64,000 nt of DNA from Cetobacterium sp. NK01 (GTDB taxonomy: Bacteria; Fusobacteriota; Fusobacteriia; Fusobacteriales; Fusobacteriaceae). The notes beneath the pieces were generated by a model. That model had not been told where the DNA came from, ran no database searches, and was given only the letters and a program-made list of their open reading frames with translations. Where the stretch lies: assembly GCF_024506395.1 (NCBI RefSeq), contig NZ_JANIBO010000004.1, forward strand, positions 1 to 64,000. The letters are read 5' to 3'. Shown in pieces: positions 24,946 to 32,861 of the stretch (position 1 is the stretch's first letter; each line of letters begins with the position of its first letter). A program made the translations under genes and the position numbers.

Positions 24946-25617
24946 TTAGTAATTTTCTTTTCTCACTTCAAAGAATCCTTGTGAATATAAACAAACATCA
25001 CAAACTTCAGGGGCTTTTCTTCCAATTACAAGATGACCACAGTTAATACATTCCCAAATTTTTTCTTCTGATTTTTCAAATACAGCTTTCATTTCAACAT
25101 TACTTAATAATTTACGATATCTTTCTTCATGAGCTTTTTCTATTTTGGCTACATTTCTAAATTTGTTAGCAAGATCAAAAAAACCTTCTTCATCAGCTTC
25201 TTTGGCAAATTTATCATACATGCTTGTCCATTCATAATTTTCACCTTCAGCAGCATGAAGTAAATTTTCAGAAGTATTTCCAAGCATTCCTAATTCTTTA
25301 AACCATAATTTAGAATGTTCTCTTTCATTTCCTGCTGTTTTTAAGAAAATATCATGGATCTGTGTATACCCTTCATTTTTAGCCACATCTGCAAAAAAGG
25401 TATACTTATTTCTAGCAAGTGATTCTCCTGCTAAAGCCTCTAATAAATTTTTTTCAGTTTTAGTTCCTTTATATTTATTAGCATCTTTATTTTCATCAAC
25501 ATTTTCTTGTATTTTTACAAATACAGAAGCTGGCTGCTTACAAATAGGACATACAAACCCTTCTTCTAACTCTCCTTCGTGGATATAACCACATACTGTG
25601 CAACGATATTTAACCAT
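24946..25617 (-). CDS. Possible internally started rubredoxin-rubrerythrin product
   Basis: Inside the fusion gene, the codons for LGGNK read TTAGGAGGTAATAAA and are followed by ATG (M460, at 25617). This is a perfect Shine-Dalgarno at ideal spacing in the same frame, exactly at the domain border before YRCTVCGY. Initiation there would give a free 223-aa rubredoxin-rubrerythrin peroxide reductase. Whether it is used, or is a relic of a fusion of two genes that lost the stop codon, cannot be told from sequence. Confidence 0.45.
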   Translation of the reverse strand: MVKYRCTVCGYIHEGELEEGFVCPICKQPASVFVKIQENVDENKDANKYKGTKTEKNLLEALAGESLARNKYTFFADVAKNEGYTQIHDIFLKTAGNEREHSKLWFKELGMLGNTSENLLHAAEGENYEWTSMYDKFAKEADEEGFFDLANKFRNVAKIEKAHEERYRKLLSNVEMKAVFEKSEEKIWECINCGHLVIGRKAPEVCDVCLYSQGFFEVRKENY

Positions 25618-26994
25618 TTTATTACCTCCTAAGTCTAAACTTCTATCAGTATATGATGTGTGTAACATCTTTTCAGCTAGTTCACTTAAAGGCTTTCCGT
25701 AGAATTCCTTATATAATATTTTTATCTCTTCATTATCATCACTATTTCTAATTTTTAATTGAGAATCTCGTTTATATAGACCATCTATTCTATTTTGTCT
25801 TAAAATATCTCCCTTTAATTGTATATCCTTTGGTTGACCACCACCACCAATACATCCACCAGGACAAGTCATAACTTCAATAAAATGATATTGTTTCGTT
25901 TCTGATTTCATCTTTTTTATAAACTTTGAAACATTCATAGTTCCATAGATAACTGCTATATTAATTTCAAGGTCATTTATTTTAATGCTTGCCTCTTTTA
26001 TATCTTTTAATCCTCTGACTTCTTCTAAATCATAAAAATTATTTGGTGGATTTTTTCCAGTTAAATATTTATAAGTTGTTCTTAGCGCTGCTTCCATAAC
26101 ACCGCCAGTATTGGCAAATATAACCCCCGCTCCAGATCCTTCTCCCATTAATTTATCATAAGAACTTTCATTTAGTGTATTAAAATTAATATTCATTTTT
26201 TTTGCCCAAAGAGCTAGTTCTCTAACTGTTATAACATAATCCATATCTCTCATATTTTCATTATTATAATATTTTCCAGATGAATTCATCTCTGCTCTTT
26301 TGATTTCAAATTTTTTAGCAGTACAAGGAGTTAAAGCTACATTAACAATTTTATTAGGATCTATACCCATTTTTTTTGCAAAATAAGTTTTTATAGTTGG
26401 TCCTTGCATACCAATAGGACTTTTAGAAGTTGAAATATGATTTAATATATTGGGATGAAATGTTTCTGCATATTTAATCCACGCAGGGCAACAACTTGTA
26501 AATTGAGGAAGAGGTCTATTTTTTGTTTTGATTCTTTCTAAAAGCTCACTAGCTTCTTCTATAATTGTTAAATCTGCTGCAAAATTTGTATCTAACACAT
26601 AATCTGCTCCTAATAATCTAAGGAGAGAAATCATTTGTCCTTCTACAAAAGCTCCATCTTCTAAAGTAAATTCTTCTCCAATTGAAACTCTTACAGCAGG
26701 AGATGTTGAAAAAATTACAATTTTATCTTTATCCATTATTGCTTCTTGAACTTTATTAAAATCATAAATCTCTGTTATACTTTCTACTGGACATACATTA
26801 GCACATTGTCCACAGTTTATGCAAACAGCTATATCATTAGTTTCTTCCAATGAATAATGTCCATTTACACCTATATAATCTGTACAAATATTTTTACAAA
26901 GACCACATTTTATACATTTATTTTCATCTCTTTTTATTGATGGATTATTTTCTTCGATTGCAACTCTAATTTCAGTAGATAAATGTTTACTCAT
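24946..26994 (-). CDS. [FeFe]-hydrogenase fused to rubredoxin and rubrerythrin
   Basis: A 682-aa cytoplasmic fusion. Residues 1-75 hold two [4Fe-4S] ferredoxin motifs (C27/C30/C33/C37 and C58/C61/C64/C68). Residues ~85-400 are the H-cluster domain: TSCCPAW (C168, C169), [11 protein letters not shown] (C224) and [16 protein letters not shown] (C377, C381). Residues ~462-492 form a rubredoxin (C465xxC468, C482xxC485). From ~510 comes a rubrerythrin ferritin-like di-iron domain ([25 protein letters not shown]), then a last rubredoxin (CINCGH, CDVC). TSCCPAW and LTPC, in place of the usual MPC, resemble group B hydrogenases. The layout suggests hydrogen-linked electrons reducing peroxide or oxygen. 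The start follows AAGGAG. An internal start signal lies before the rubredoxin (see 24946-25617). Confidence 0.92.
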   Translation of the reverse strand: MSKHLSTEIRVAIEENNPSIKRDENKCIKCGLCKNICTDYIGVNGHYSLEETNDIAVCINCGQCANVCPVESITEIYDFNKVQEAIMDKDKIVIFSTSPAVRVSIGEEFTLEDGAFVEGQMISLLRLLGADYVLDTNFAADLTIIEEASELLERIKTKNRPLPQFTSCCPAWIKYAETFHPNILNHISTSKSPIGMQGPTIKTYFAKKMGIDPNKIVNVALTPCTAKKFEIKRAEMNSSGKYYNNENMRDMDYVITVRELALWAKKMNINFNTLNESSYDKLMGEGSGAGVIFANTGGVMEAALRTTYKYLTGKNPPNNFYDLEEVRGLKDIKEASIKINDLEINIAVIYGTMNVSKFIKKMKSETKQYHFIEVMTCPGGCIGGGGQPKDIQLKGDILRQNRIDGLYKRDSQLKIRNSDDNEEIKILYKEFYGKPLSELAEKMLHTSYTDRSLDLGGNKMVKYRCTVCGYIHEGELEEGFVCPICKQPASVFVKIQENVDENKDANKYKGTKTEKNLLEALAGESLARNKYTFFADVAKNEGYTQIHDIFLKTAGNEREHSKLWFKELGMLGNTSENLLHAAEGENYEWTSMYDKFAKEADEEGFFDLANKFRNVAKIEKAHEERYRKLLSNVEMKAVFEKSEEKIWECINCGHLVIGRKAPEVCDVCLYSQGFFEVRKENY

Positions 26995-27319
26995 GTAATT
27001 TTCTCCTTAACTTAACATATTTTTGAATAATAACCATTAATTTATTACAACGATTGCATAATACTCCTAAAAAATTGGATTGTCAACAATAAAATATCTT
27101 ATGTTAATCTTTTTTATTCATAGTTGCAGTATTTATAATGCTAAGATAATTTATTTAAAATAAAATTATTTAAAATTTGACATAATTCTGAAACAAATAT
27201 TTGATATTCTTAGTATGTAAAGTAAATTGATTAAATATTTTATAAAAAATACGAGATTATCTAGTGTATTCATCGTATAATCTAGTATAATTATTTAAAT
27301 ATTAGAAAGGAATTTATTT
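26995..27319. promoter_or_regulatory. Divergent control region, hydrogenase / response regulator 2
   Basis: About 325 bases without a gene. It holds the hydrogenase ribosome binding site (AAGGAG), several TA-rich -10 candidates, and an imperfect inverted repeat at ~27250-27290 in which AGATTAT and ATAATCT flank CTAGTGTATTCATCGT. TATAAT follows near 27276. The repeat is a plausible binding site for response regulator 2, whose gene starts at 27320. Confidence 0.4.
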
Positions 27320-27979
27320 ATGAAGAAAAAAATTTTAATTATAGAAGATGAAAAAGATTTAGCTAATATTATCAAAAGCAGTTTAGAAAAAGAAAAGTTT
27401 GAAACTAAAATAGTAACTCAGGGAGATTTAGCTATTGATGAATTTTATAGTTTTTCTCCAAATTTAATACTTTTAGATATTAATCTTCCTAAAAAAAATG
27501 GTTGGGAAATTTGTGATGAAATAAGACGCTATTCTAAAGTTCCAATTATAATTATGACCGCTAGAGATACTGAACTAGATGAAATTCATGGATTAAAATT
27601 AGGTGCTGATGACTATATTACAAAACCAATAAGTATAAAAGTCATTATATTAAAAATAAAAAAAATCTTAAAAATGGAAGATAATGAATTTTTTTATTTA
27701 GATGGATTAACTTTCGACTATAATACTTTTAAAGTCAATTTTAATAATGAAGAAGTTATTTTAACTAAAAGAGAAGCATTACTTTTAGAATATTTTTTTA
27801 GAAATCAAAATTTAATTCTAGCTAGAGAAACATTATTAAATGAAGTTTGGGGATTTGAATTTAGTGGCGATGAGAGAGCGGTAGATACTCTTGTTACTCG
27901 TTTGAGAAAAAAACTTGGAGTTTATGGAGATTATATAAAATCAATACGAGGAGTTGGATATGTCTTTAATCAAAATTAA
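27320..27979 (+). CDS. OmpR-family response regulator 2
   Basis: Cytoplasmic regulator, 219 aa, paralogous to regulator 1. The receiver domain has EDE near residue 10, D53 in LILLDINLP, MTARD and K102 in ITKPI. The winged helix has LTKREALLLEYFFRNQNLILARETL, DERAVDTLVTRLRKKL and SIRGVGYVFNQN. The start follows AAAGGAATT. It overlaps its kinase gene by 20 bases and is divergent from the hydrogenase gene, which it might regulate (inference). Confidence 0.9.
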   Translation: MKKKILIIEDEKDLANIIKSSLEKEKFETKIVTQGDLAIDEFYSFSPNLILLDINLPKKNGWEICDEIRRYSKVPIIIMTARDTELDEIHGLKLGADDYITKPISIKVIILKIKKILKMEDNEFFYLDGLTFDYNTFKVNFNNEEVILTKREALLLEYFFRNQNLILARETLLNEVWGFEFSGDERAVDTLVTRLRKKLGVYGDYIKSIRGVGYVFNQN

Positions 27980-29303
27980 AGTTAATCTCTTTAGTAAAAT
28001 ATTTGGATTTTCTATTTTTCTTATTTTAATAACAATTTTAATAAACTATATCTTTAATGCTCTTTTTTTAGAAAAATTTTATGTATATAGAAAAAAAGAG
28101 ACAATGTTAAAAGTCATTAAAAATGCTAAAATAATTTATGAAACAAAATCTAGTGATGATTTTGAAAATTATATTTATGATATTAAAGAATCTACTGGAA
28201 TAGATATAGATATTAAAAATTTACAAAAGAAGCATATGATGATGAGTAATCACATGATGAGAAGGAGCAATAGTATCCAAGATATTCCATATAATAAATT
28301 TATTGCTAAAGAATTTTTAGGAAATGATGCTAAAATTCTTTATTATGGTGAAGAAATTTCTAATAAAACAGCTTTGTTTGTAAGTACATCACTCTCTGTA
28401 ATTCAATCTCATAGTCACGAAAGTAATGTATTTAATTTTATAACAGCAATATTAGCCCTTATTATATCTTTAGCAAGTGGTCTAATATTTTCTAAAAGAA
28501 TTACTAAAGATATAAGTTATTTAAATGAAAAGGCTAGTAAAATATCTCAACTAGACTTTCCTGATAAAATTCAAATAAATAGAAATGATGAAATAGGAGA
28601 ATTGAGTCTTAGTTTAAATAAAATGTCTCAAGAACTTTCATCTTCCATTAAAAATTTAAAATCCTTTGTTTCTAATGCATCACATGAGCTAAGAACCCCT
28701 GTTTCTATTATTTGTACTCATGCTACAGCTTTATTAGAACATAAAGATATGAATGAAACTGAACAGCGAAAATATTATAATATTATTTTAAGAGTGGGAA
28801 ATGAAATGAAAGAGCTTATTGAAAATCTTCTAACTCTTTCAAAATTAGATAATACAGTTTTTAAAATAAAGAAAGAATTTGTGGATTTGAAAGTAATTCT
28901 AGAAGGTGCTTTGGAAAAATATGATATTTTAGAGTTAGAAAAAGATATTAATATAGATGTCAAAATGGAGAATGAAATAATTATGTGTGATCCTAGAATA
29001 ATAAAATTAGTTATTAACAATCTTGTTCAAAATGCTTTAAAATATAGTCCAATTGGAGGACAAATAGATATCTTCCAAGAAGATGATTATTTAGTAATAA
29101 AAAATAGTTTTCAAGGTTATTTGGAAAATAATGAAGATGTTTTAATACAGCCATTTGCAAGAGGAAAAAATGCAGAAGATTTTAACTTTGATGGAATGGG
29201 TCTAGGGCTTTCAATTGTTGATAAAGCCCTAAAATTATCTAATATTGAATATAATTTGGAAATTATTGAAAATATATTTTTGTTTAAATTAAAATTATTT
29301 TAA
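27960..29303 (+). CDS. Sensor histidine kinase 2 with Met/His-rich sensor
   Basis: Membrane sensor kinase of 447 aa. TM1 (IFGFSIFLILITILINYIF) is followed by an extracytoplasmic region, TM2 (ITAILALIISLASGLIF), HAMP (NRNDEIGELSLSLNKMS), a HisKA domain with NASHELRTPVS, N box NNLVQNALKYS and G box GMGLGLSIV. The sensor contains KHMMMSNHMMRR (residues ~91-102) and a SHSHES cluster just before TM2, both possible soft-metal ligands such as copper or silver. The frame opens at TTG 27954; ATG 27960, inside the end of the regulator gene, is preferred. Kinase 1 lacks these clusters. Confidence 0.88.
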   Translation: MSLIKIKVNLFSKIFGFSIFLILITILINYIFNALFLEKFYVYRKKETMLKVIKNAKIIYETKSSDDFENYIYDIKESTGIDIDIKNLQKKHMMMSNHMMRRSNSIQDIPYNKFIAKEFLGNDAKILYYGEEISNKTALFVSTSLSVIQSHSHESNVFNFITAILALIISLASGLIFSKRITKDISYLNEKASKISQLDFPDKIQINRNDEIGELSLSLNKMSQELSSSIKNLKSFVSNASHELRTPVSIICTHATALLEHKDMNETEQRKYYNIILRVGNEMKELIENLLTLSKLDNTVFKIKKEFVDLKVILEGALEKYDILELEKDINIDVKMENEIIMCDPRIIKLVINNLVQNALKYSPIGGQIDIFQEDDYLVIKNSFQGYLENNEDVLIQPFARGKNAEDFNFDGMGLGLSIVDKALKLSNIEYNLEIIENIFLFKLKLF

Positions 29304-29346
29304 TCTGAAATATTTTATAAAAATAATAATAATTTTCAAACTTTTT

Positions 29347-29376
29347 TTGAGAAAATAAACGTCTAAAAGTTATAAT
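29347..29376 (+). promoter_or_regulatory. Promoter of a candidate noncoding RNA
   Basis: TTGAGA (29347-29352), an 18-bp spacer and TATAAT (29371-29376), in a gap with no ORF on either strand. Confidence 0.5.
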
Positions 29377-29382
29377 AATAGT

Positions 29383-29681
29383 TAGAAAGTAGAAAAGGAT
29401 TTAGTCTTTAATTTTAAAGTAGTAAAATAGCCATCACACAGTTTCAAAGATGTTTTAATTTTTAAAAAATGAAGAAAAATAGTATTTTAATTAATTTTAA
29501 CAAATCATGAAGTTGTTTTTCTAACTATTATATGAGGTAATAGATTTAAAGTCAGTAAACTGTTTTACTTTTAAGAGATTTAAAAAGTTTTTTAAGAAAA
29601 TGATTGAAAGTTTTAAAGTTATTAGAAGGTGATTTAGTAGTGAAGTAGAGGGATTTGTGATGGTTGCCCTCTACTTTTTTT
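29383..29681 (+). ncRNA. Candidate ~300-nt structured noncoding RNA
   Basis: A promoter (29347-29376) and a strong terminator (AAGTAGAGGG at 29643 pairing with CCCTCTACTT, then seven Ts) bracket ~300 bases with no usable ORF. A long-range pairing is visible between 29406-29432 (TTTAATTTTAAAGTAGTAAAA) and 29555-29582 (GTTTTACTTTTAAGAGATTTAAA), which encloses ~130 nt. A long closing helix with an open middle would fit a 6S-like or other regulatory RNA, but I cannot assign a family. It is equally possible that it is an untranslated relic. Confidence 0.4.
29643..29681 (+). terminator. Terminator of the candidate noncoding RNA
   Basis: A 10-bp stem, AAGTAGAGGG with CCCTCTACTT, with a T-run on the plus strand only. 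No plus-strand gene ends within 330 bases upstream. Confidence 0.75.
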
Positions 29682-29736
29682 ATTCATCATTTAAAAGCTT
29701 ACTTAAAATTAATTATTATAAAATTTAATCGAAACT

Positions 29737-30255
29737 CTAATTTTCTTTCCAATTATAATTTTCATAGTGAACTTTTATTTCATCATATCTATCTATAAAT
29801 TTATTTTCTTCATTAGAATATCCAAAAGCCACAACTCCAAAAGGAATTATATGTTCTGGTAAATTAAAGTACTTCTTCATTTTTTCTACTCTTTCCACTT
29901 CAGGATAAAAACCAAGCCAAACTCCTCCTAGTCCCTCTTCTACAATTTGAAGTAACATATTTTGAATAGCCGCACTTAAATCTTGCTGTAACCACATATT
30001 ATCTTTTTCTACTAATTTTGTATTTCCTAAAACAACTATAGAAACTTTAGATTTACTTACTGGGATTGCGTAAGGACTCATTTTTGAAATATCATTTTTC
30101 TTTTCTTCACTTTCAATAACAATAAACTCCCAAGGTTTAAAATTATGTGCTGATGGCGCTTGCATCCCAGCTCTTAAAATCCTTTCTATTTTTTCACATT
30201 CAACATCTTTGTCTAAAAAACTTCTAATACTTCTTCTGTAAAAAATTGAATTCAT
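29737..30255 (-). CDS. Nitroreductase family protein 2
   Basis: FMN oxidoreductase of 172 aa. It has the N-terminal YRRSIRSFLDKDVE flavin-phosphate motif, GMQAPSAHNFKPWEFIVI, QQDLSAAIQNMLLQIVEEGLGGVWLGFYPE and FGVVAFGYSNEE, all typical of small nitroreductases. An extension of six codons exists, but AAAGGAGAACAT sets ATG 30255. It is the second gene of an operon with the OYE-type flavoenzyme (18-base gap); both face a divergent HxlR regulator, suggesting induction by an electrophile. Confidence 0.88.
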   Translation of the reverse strand: MNSIFYRRSIRSFLDKDVECEKIERILRAGMQAPSAHNFKPWEFIVIESEEKKNDISKMSPYAIPVSKSKVSIVVLGNTKLVEKDNMWLQQDLSAAIQNMLLQIVEEGLGGVWLGFYPEVERVEKMKKYFNLPEHIIPFGVVAFGYSNEENKFIDRYDEIKVHYENYNWKEN

Positions 30256-30273
30256 ATGTTCTCCTTTATCCAA

Positions 30274-31383
30274 CTATTTTTTTAAATTAAAAATACATCT
30301 CTTCCCTGGTGTAAAATAACATTTATTACACGATACACATTTTGGTTTTTTCAAGTCTCCTGACATCCAAATATTAACTAAATTAGGTTCGCAAGTCAAT
30401 GGTCTAGACATTGAAAAATACTCAATTTTACTACTGTTTAAAATCTCCTCCATCACATCTATATGTCTATTTCCACCTATTAAAATAACTGGAATATCAA
30501 TCATTTCAGCTAATTTTTTAGCGTAGTCTTTAAAATATGATTCGTTAGTTTTAGAAACTACAACTTTAGTTCTCGCAGCGCCTAAATTATTATCTGATAC
30601 CTCTTTTATAGATTCATTTCCACCTGTAACCTCTATTGCATCAATCCCTAACTCTGCAAGTTTTTTAGCAACATACATACTATCTTCTTCTGTAAGTCCC
30701 CCCTCTTTAACATAGTCAGCAGAGTTTAACTTTATCCAAATAGGAAAATCTTTTCCTACAGACTTTCTCATAGCTGTAAAAATTTCAAATATAATTCTTC
30801 CTCTATTTTCAATACAACCACCATATTCATCAGTTCTTTTGTTATAATATGGTGATAAAAATTGACTAAGAAGATATCCATGCCCACTATGTATTTCAAC
30901 ACCATCAAATCCTGATTTTTTAACTCTTAATGCTGCGTCAGCATATGCTTTAACTAAATAGTTTATCTCTTCTTTTGTAATCTCTTTAGCCCAAGTTCCA
31001 GTATTTTCATTTTGCATAGTTGAAGGTCCCCAAATAGTTCTTTCTCCAACATTAAACGTTGTCATGAACCCTCCGTAAACTATTTGCATTATTATATTAG
31101 CTCCATATTCATGAATTTTATTTGTAAATTTTTTATATTCAGGAATAAAACTATCATCATATATCCCCATCATTCCAGGATTTGGTTGCTCATCTTTAGT
31201 AACAAAAGCGTATCCTGTAATAAGAGTTGAAGCTCCACCTTGAGCTAATTCTTCATAGATGGCTGAAAGCTCTGGAGTTAAGTGTCCTTTTTCATCAGCT
31301 AAATCTTCCCATAATGCGCCTCTTATTATTCTATTTTTCATCTCTAAATTACCAAGTTTTGTTTTATCAAAAATACTTTTCAT
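30274..31383 (-). CDS. NADH:flavin oxidoreductase (Old Yellow Enzyme family)
   Basis: FMN TIM-barrel oxidoreductase, 369 aa. Visible are the start KTKLGNLEMKNRIIRGALWE, the catalytic HSGHGYLLSQFLSPYYNKRTDEYGG motif, WIKLNS, and IPVILIGGNR phosphate-binding. The C-terminal CVSCNKCYFTPGKRC is a cysteine cluster like the Fe-S site in 2,4-dienoyl-CoA-reductase-like members, here at the end of a single-domain protein. It reduces alpha,beta-unsaturated compounds; the substrate is unknown. It starts behind AAAGGAG and is co-transcribed with nitroreductase 2. Confidence 0.88.
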   Translation of the reverse strand: MKSIFDKTKLGNLEMKNRIIRGALWEDLADEKGHLTPELSAIYEELAQGGASTLITGYAFVTKDEQPNPGMMGIYDDSFIPEYKKFTNKIHEYGANIIMQIVYGGFMTTFNVGERTIWGPSTMQNENTGTWAKEITKEEINYLVKAYADAALRVKKSGFDGVEIHSGHGYLLSQFLSPYYNKRTDEYGGCIENRGRIIFEIFTAMRKSVGKDFPIWIKLNSADYVKEGGLTEEDSMYVAKKLAELGIDAIEVTGGNESIKEVSDNNLGAARTKVVVSKTNESYFKDYAKKLAEMIDIPVILIGGNRHIDVMEEILNSSKIEYFSMSRPLTCEPNLVNIWMSGDLKKPKCVSCNKCYFTPGKRCIFNLKK

Positions 31384-31453
31384 AATCGTTCTCCTTTAAT
31401 CTTTTATATTATGACAAAATTATATTTCATTATAATTATTTTAACAAGTACGC

Positions 31454-31487
31454 ACTTTTTTGTAAGACTACTTACTTTTTTGTAAGA
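31454..31487. promoter_or_regulatory. Candidate HxlR operator: 14-bp repeat with 20-bp period
   Basis: ACTTTTTTGTAAGA occurs at 31454-31467 and again at 31474-31487, exactly two helical turns apart, in the divergent gap between the OYE gene and the HxlR gene. A third, weaker GTACGCAC lies just before it. This spacing suits a winged-helix dimer. Confidence 0.55.
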
Positions 31488-31616
31488 ATTTAAATGAGAA
31501 CAGGAGTTTTGTATAAAAAATTTTATATAATATTAAAAAAATTTTGTTATTTGACATTAATAATTAAAATGTTAAAATAAAGTTACTAAAATTTTTAAAA
31601 ATCAAAGGGAGATAAA

Positions 31617-31952
31617 ATGTTAAATTATAAAGATAAGAACTATTTTTGTCAATTAGATTTAGGTTTAGAATTTATTCGTGGAAAATGGAAAGCATTAATT
31701 ATCTGCCATTTAAAAGATGAACCTGTTAGATTTTTAGAACTTCAAAGAAGAATCCGTGGAATTACTCAAAAAATATTAAATGAACAACTTAAAGCCTTAG
31801 AAGAGGAAAAAATTATAGAAAGAGTTGTTTATCCTGAAGTACCACCGAGAGTTGAATATAAACTTACAGAAAAAGGGTTAGCTCTTTTACCTGCTTTAGA
31901 AATGATTGAGAAATGGGCTGAAAAATATTTAGAATCATGTTCTATTGAGTAA
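31617..31952 (+). CDS. HxlR-family transcriptional regulator 1
   Basis: A 111-aa winged-helix DNA-binding protein. Family features are the N-terminal cysteine (YFCQLDLGLEFIRGKWKALII), RFLELQRRIRGITQKILNEQLKALEEEKIIERVVYPEVPPRVEYKLTEKG and a C-terminal dimer helix. Members with such a cysteine sense reactive electrophiles or diamide. It is divergent from the OYE/nitroreductase operon, which it likely controls through the repeats at 31454-31487. The start follows AAGGGAG. Confidence 0.9.
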   Translation: MLNYKDKNYFCQLDLGLEFIRGKWKALIICHLKDEPVRFLELQRRIRGITQKILNEQLKALEEEKIIERVVYPEVPPRVEYKLTEKGLALLPALEMIEKWAEKYLESCSIE

Positions 31953-31969
31953 AAGTAAAAAATTAATAA

Positions 31970-32003
31970 CAAAAAGAGGTTTGCTATTTGCTAACCTCTT
32001 TTT
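31970..32003. terminator. Bidirectional terminator
   Basis: AAAAAGAGGTTTGC pairs with GCTAACCTCTTTTTT between the HxlR gene and the converging AIM24 gene. Confidence 0.75.
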
Positions 32004-32014
32004 TATGCTCTCTA

Positions 32015-32701
32015 TTATTTTTCTTTTGGAAATGGAATATAATCAACCAAAAGATCTACAAAAGATTGAATATTTCTCGTTTGAATAATAACTTTACCTT
32101 TTCCTCTAAATGTATTTAATAGTCCTTCTCCTGATCTAAAGCCAAATAATCCACTAGCTATTTCTAAAGTATAATCTAATGTTTCTTGCCAACAAACTAC
32201 ATGGCCATTATCAATTTGAAAAGGAACATTTCCATCTAATTCTATTTCTATTAAATCTCCAAAACCATTTACTAAAAGTTCTCCCTCGCCCTTAGATTTT
32301 AAAATAAAAAATCCACCAGTATTACCTAATATTGAATTTAGCATTCTTTTTTGTCTAGTAGAAATATAATCAACAGATGTGTTACAAGCCAAAAAAGCTC
32401 CATCATTAATATACCATTGATGACCTGAAGATACATTTAAAATTTTTATATTTCCAAATCCTTTTGGAGCAACTCCAATTCTTCCTGAAGATTTTGCTGT
32501 TGCTACAGAAGTAAAAAAGCTTTCTCCACCAAAAAAAGCTTTTCCTATAGCTGAGAACAATCCACCATTAACTTTACCCTCTAAATTTATACAGCTATCT
32601 TTGTAAACCATACATCCAGGTTCAATCCTTATACTTTCACCTTTTTCTAATTGAAATTCAACTAATGATGCACTAGTTGAATTAGTTTGATTTATTTTCA
32701 T
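32015..32701 (-). CDS. AIM24/TIGR00266 family protein
   Basis: A 228-aa double-psi-like beta-barrel protein of the AIM24 family, whose bacterial role is unknown. The pattern is clear: ASLVEFQLEKGESIRIEPGCMVYKD, GGLFSAIGKAFFGGESFFTSVATA, GRIGVAPKGFGNIKIL, WYINDGAFLACNTSVDY, GGFFILKSKGEGELLVNGFGDLIEIEL and GLFGFRSGEGLLNTFRGKGKVIIQTRN. It has no signal peptide. It is a single gene between terminators, ending in PFPKEK. Confidence 0.85.
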   Translation of the reverse strand: MKINQTNSTSASLVEFQLEKGESIRIEPGCMVYKDSCINLEGKVNGGLFSAIGKAFFGGESFFTSVATAKSSGRIGVAPKGFGNIKILNVSSGHQWYINDGAFLACNTSVDYISTRQKRMLNSILGNTGGFFILKSKGEGELLVNGFGDLIEIELDGNVPFQIDNGHVVCWQETLDYTLEIASGLFGFRSGEGLLNTFRGKGKVIIQTRNIQSFVDLLVDYIPFPKEK

Positions 32702-32861
32702 TTTTCTACCTCATTTTTATTTTTTAATTCCATCTAAAATAGAATATACTGATATAGTATAGCAATCTAGATTTTTTTAGTAAAGATATTTTATAATAAA
32801 AAAGGTTTTTTATTTTTTATTCGTAAATACCCTGTAAAATAATTGTTTAACAGGAGGGTTT

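Noticed and set aside
27249-27290. A dif-like site upstream of response regulator 2
   Set aside because: AATACGAGAT resembles one arm, but spacing and the second arm do not fit; it is better read as an imperfect inverted repeat for a regulator.
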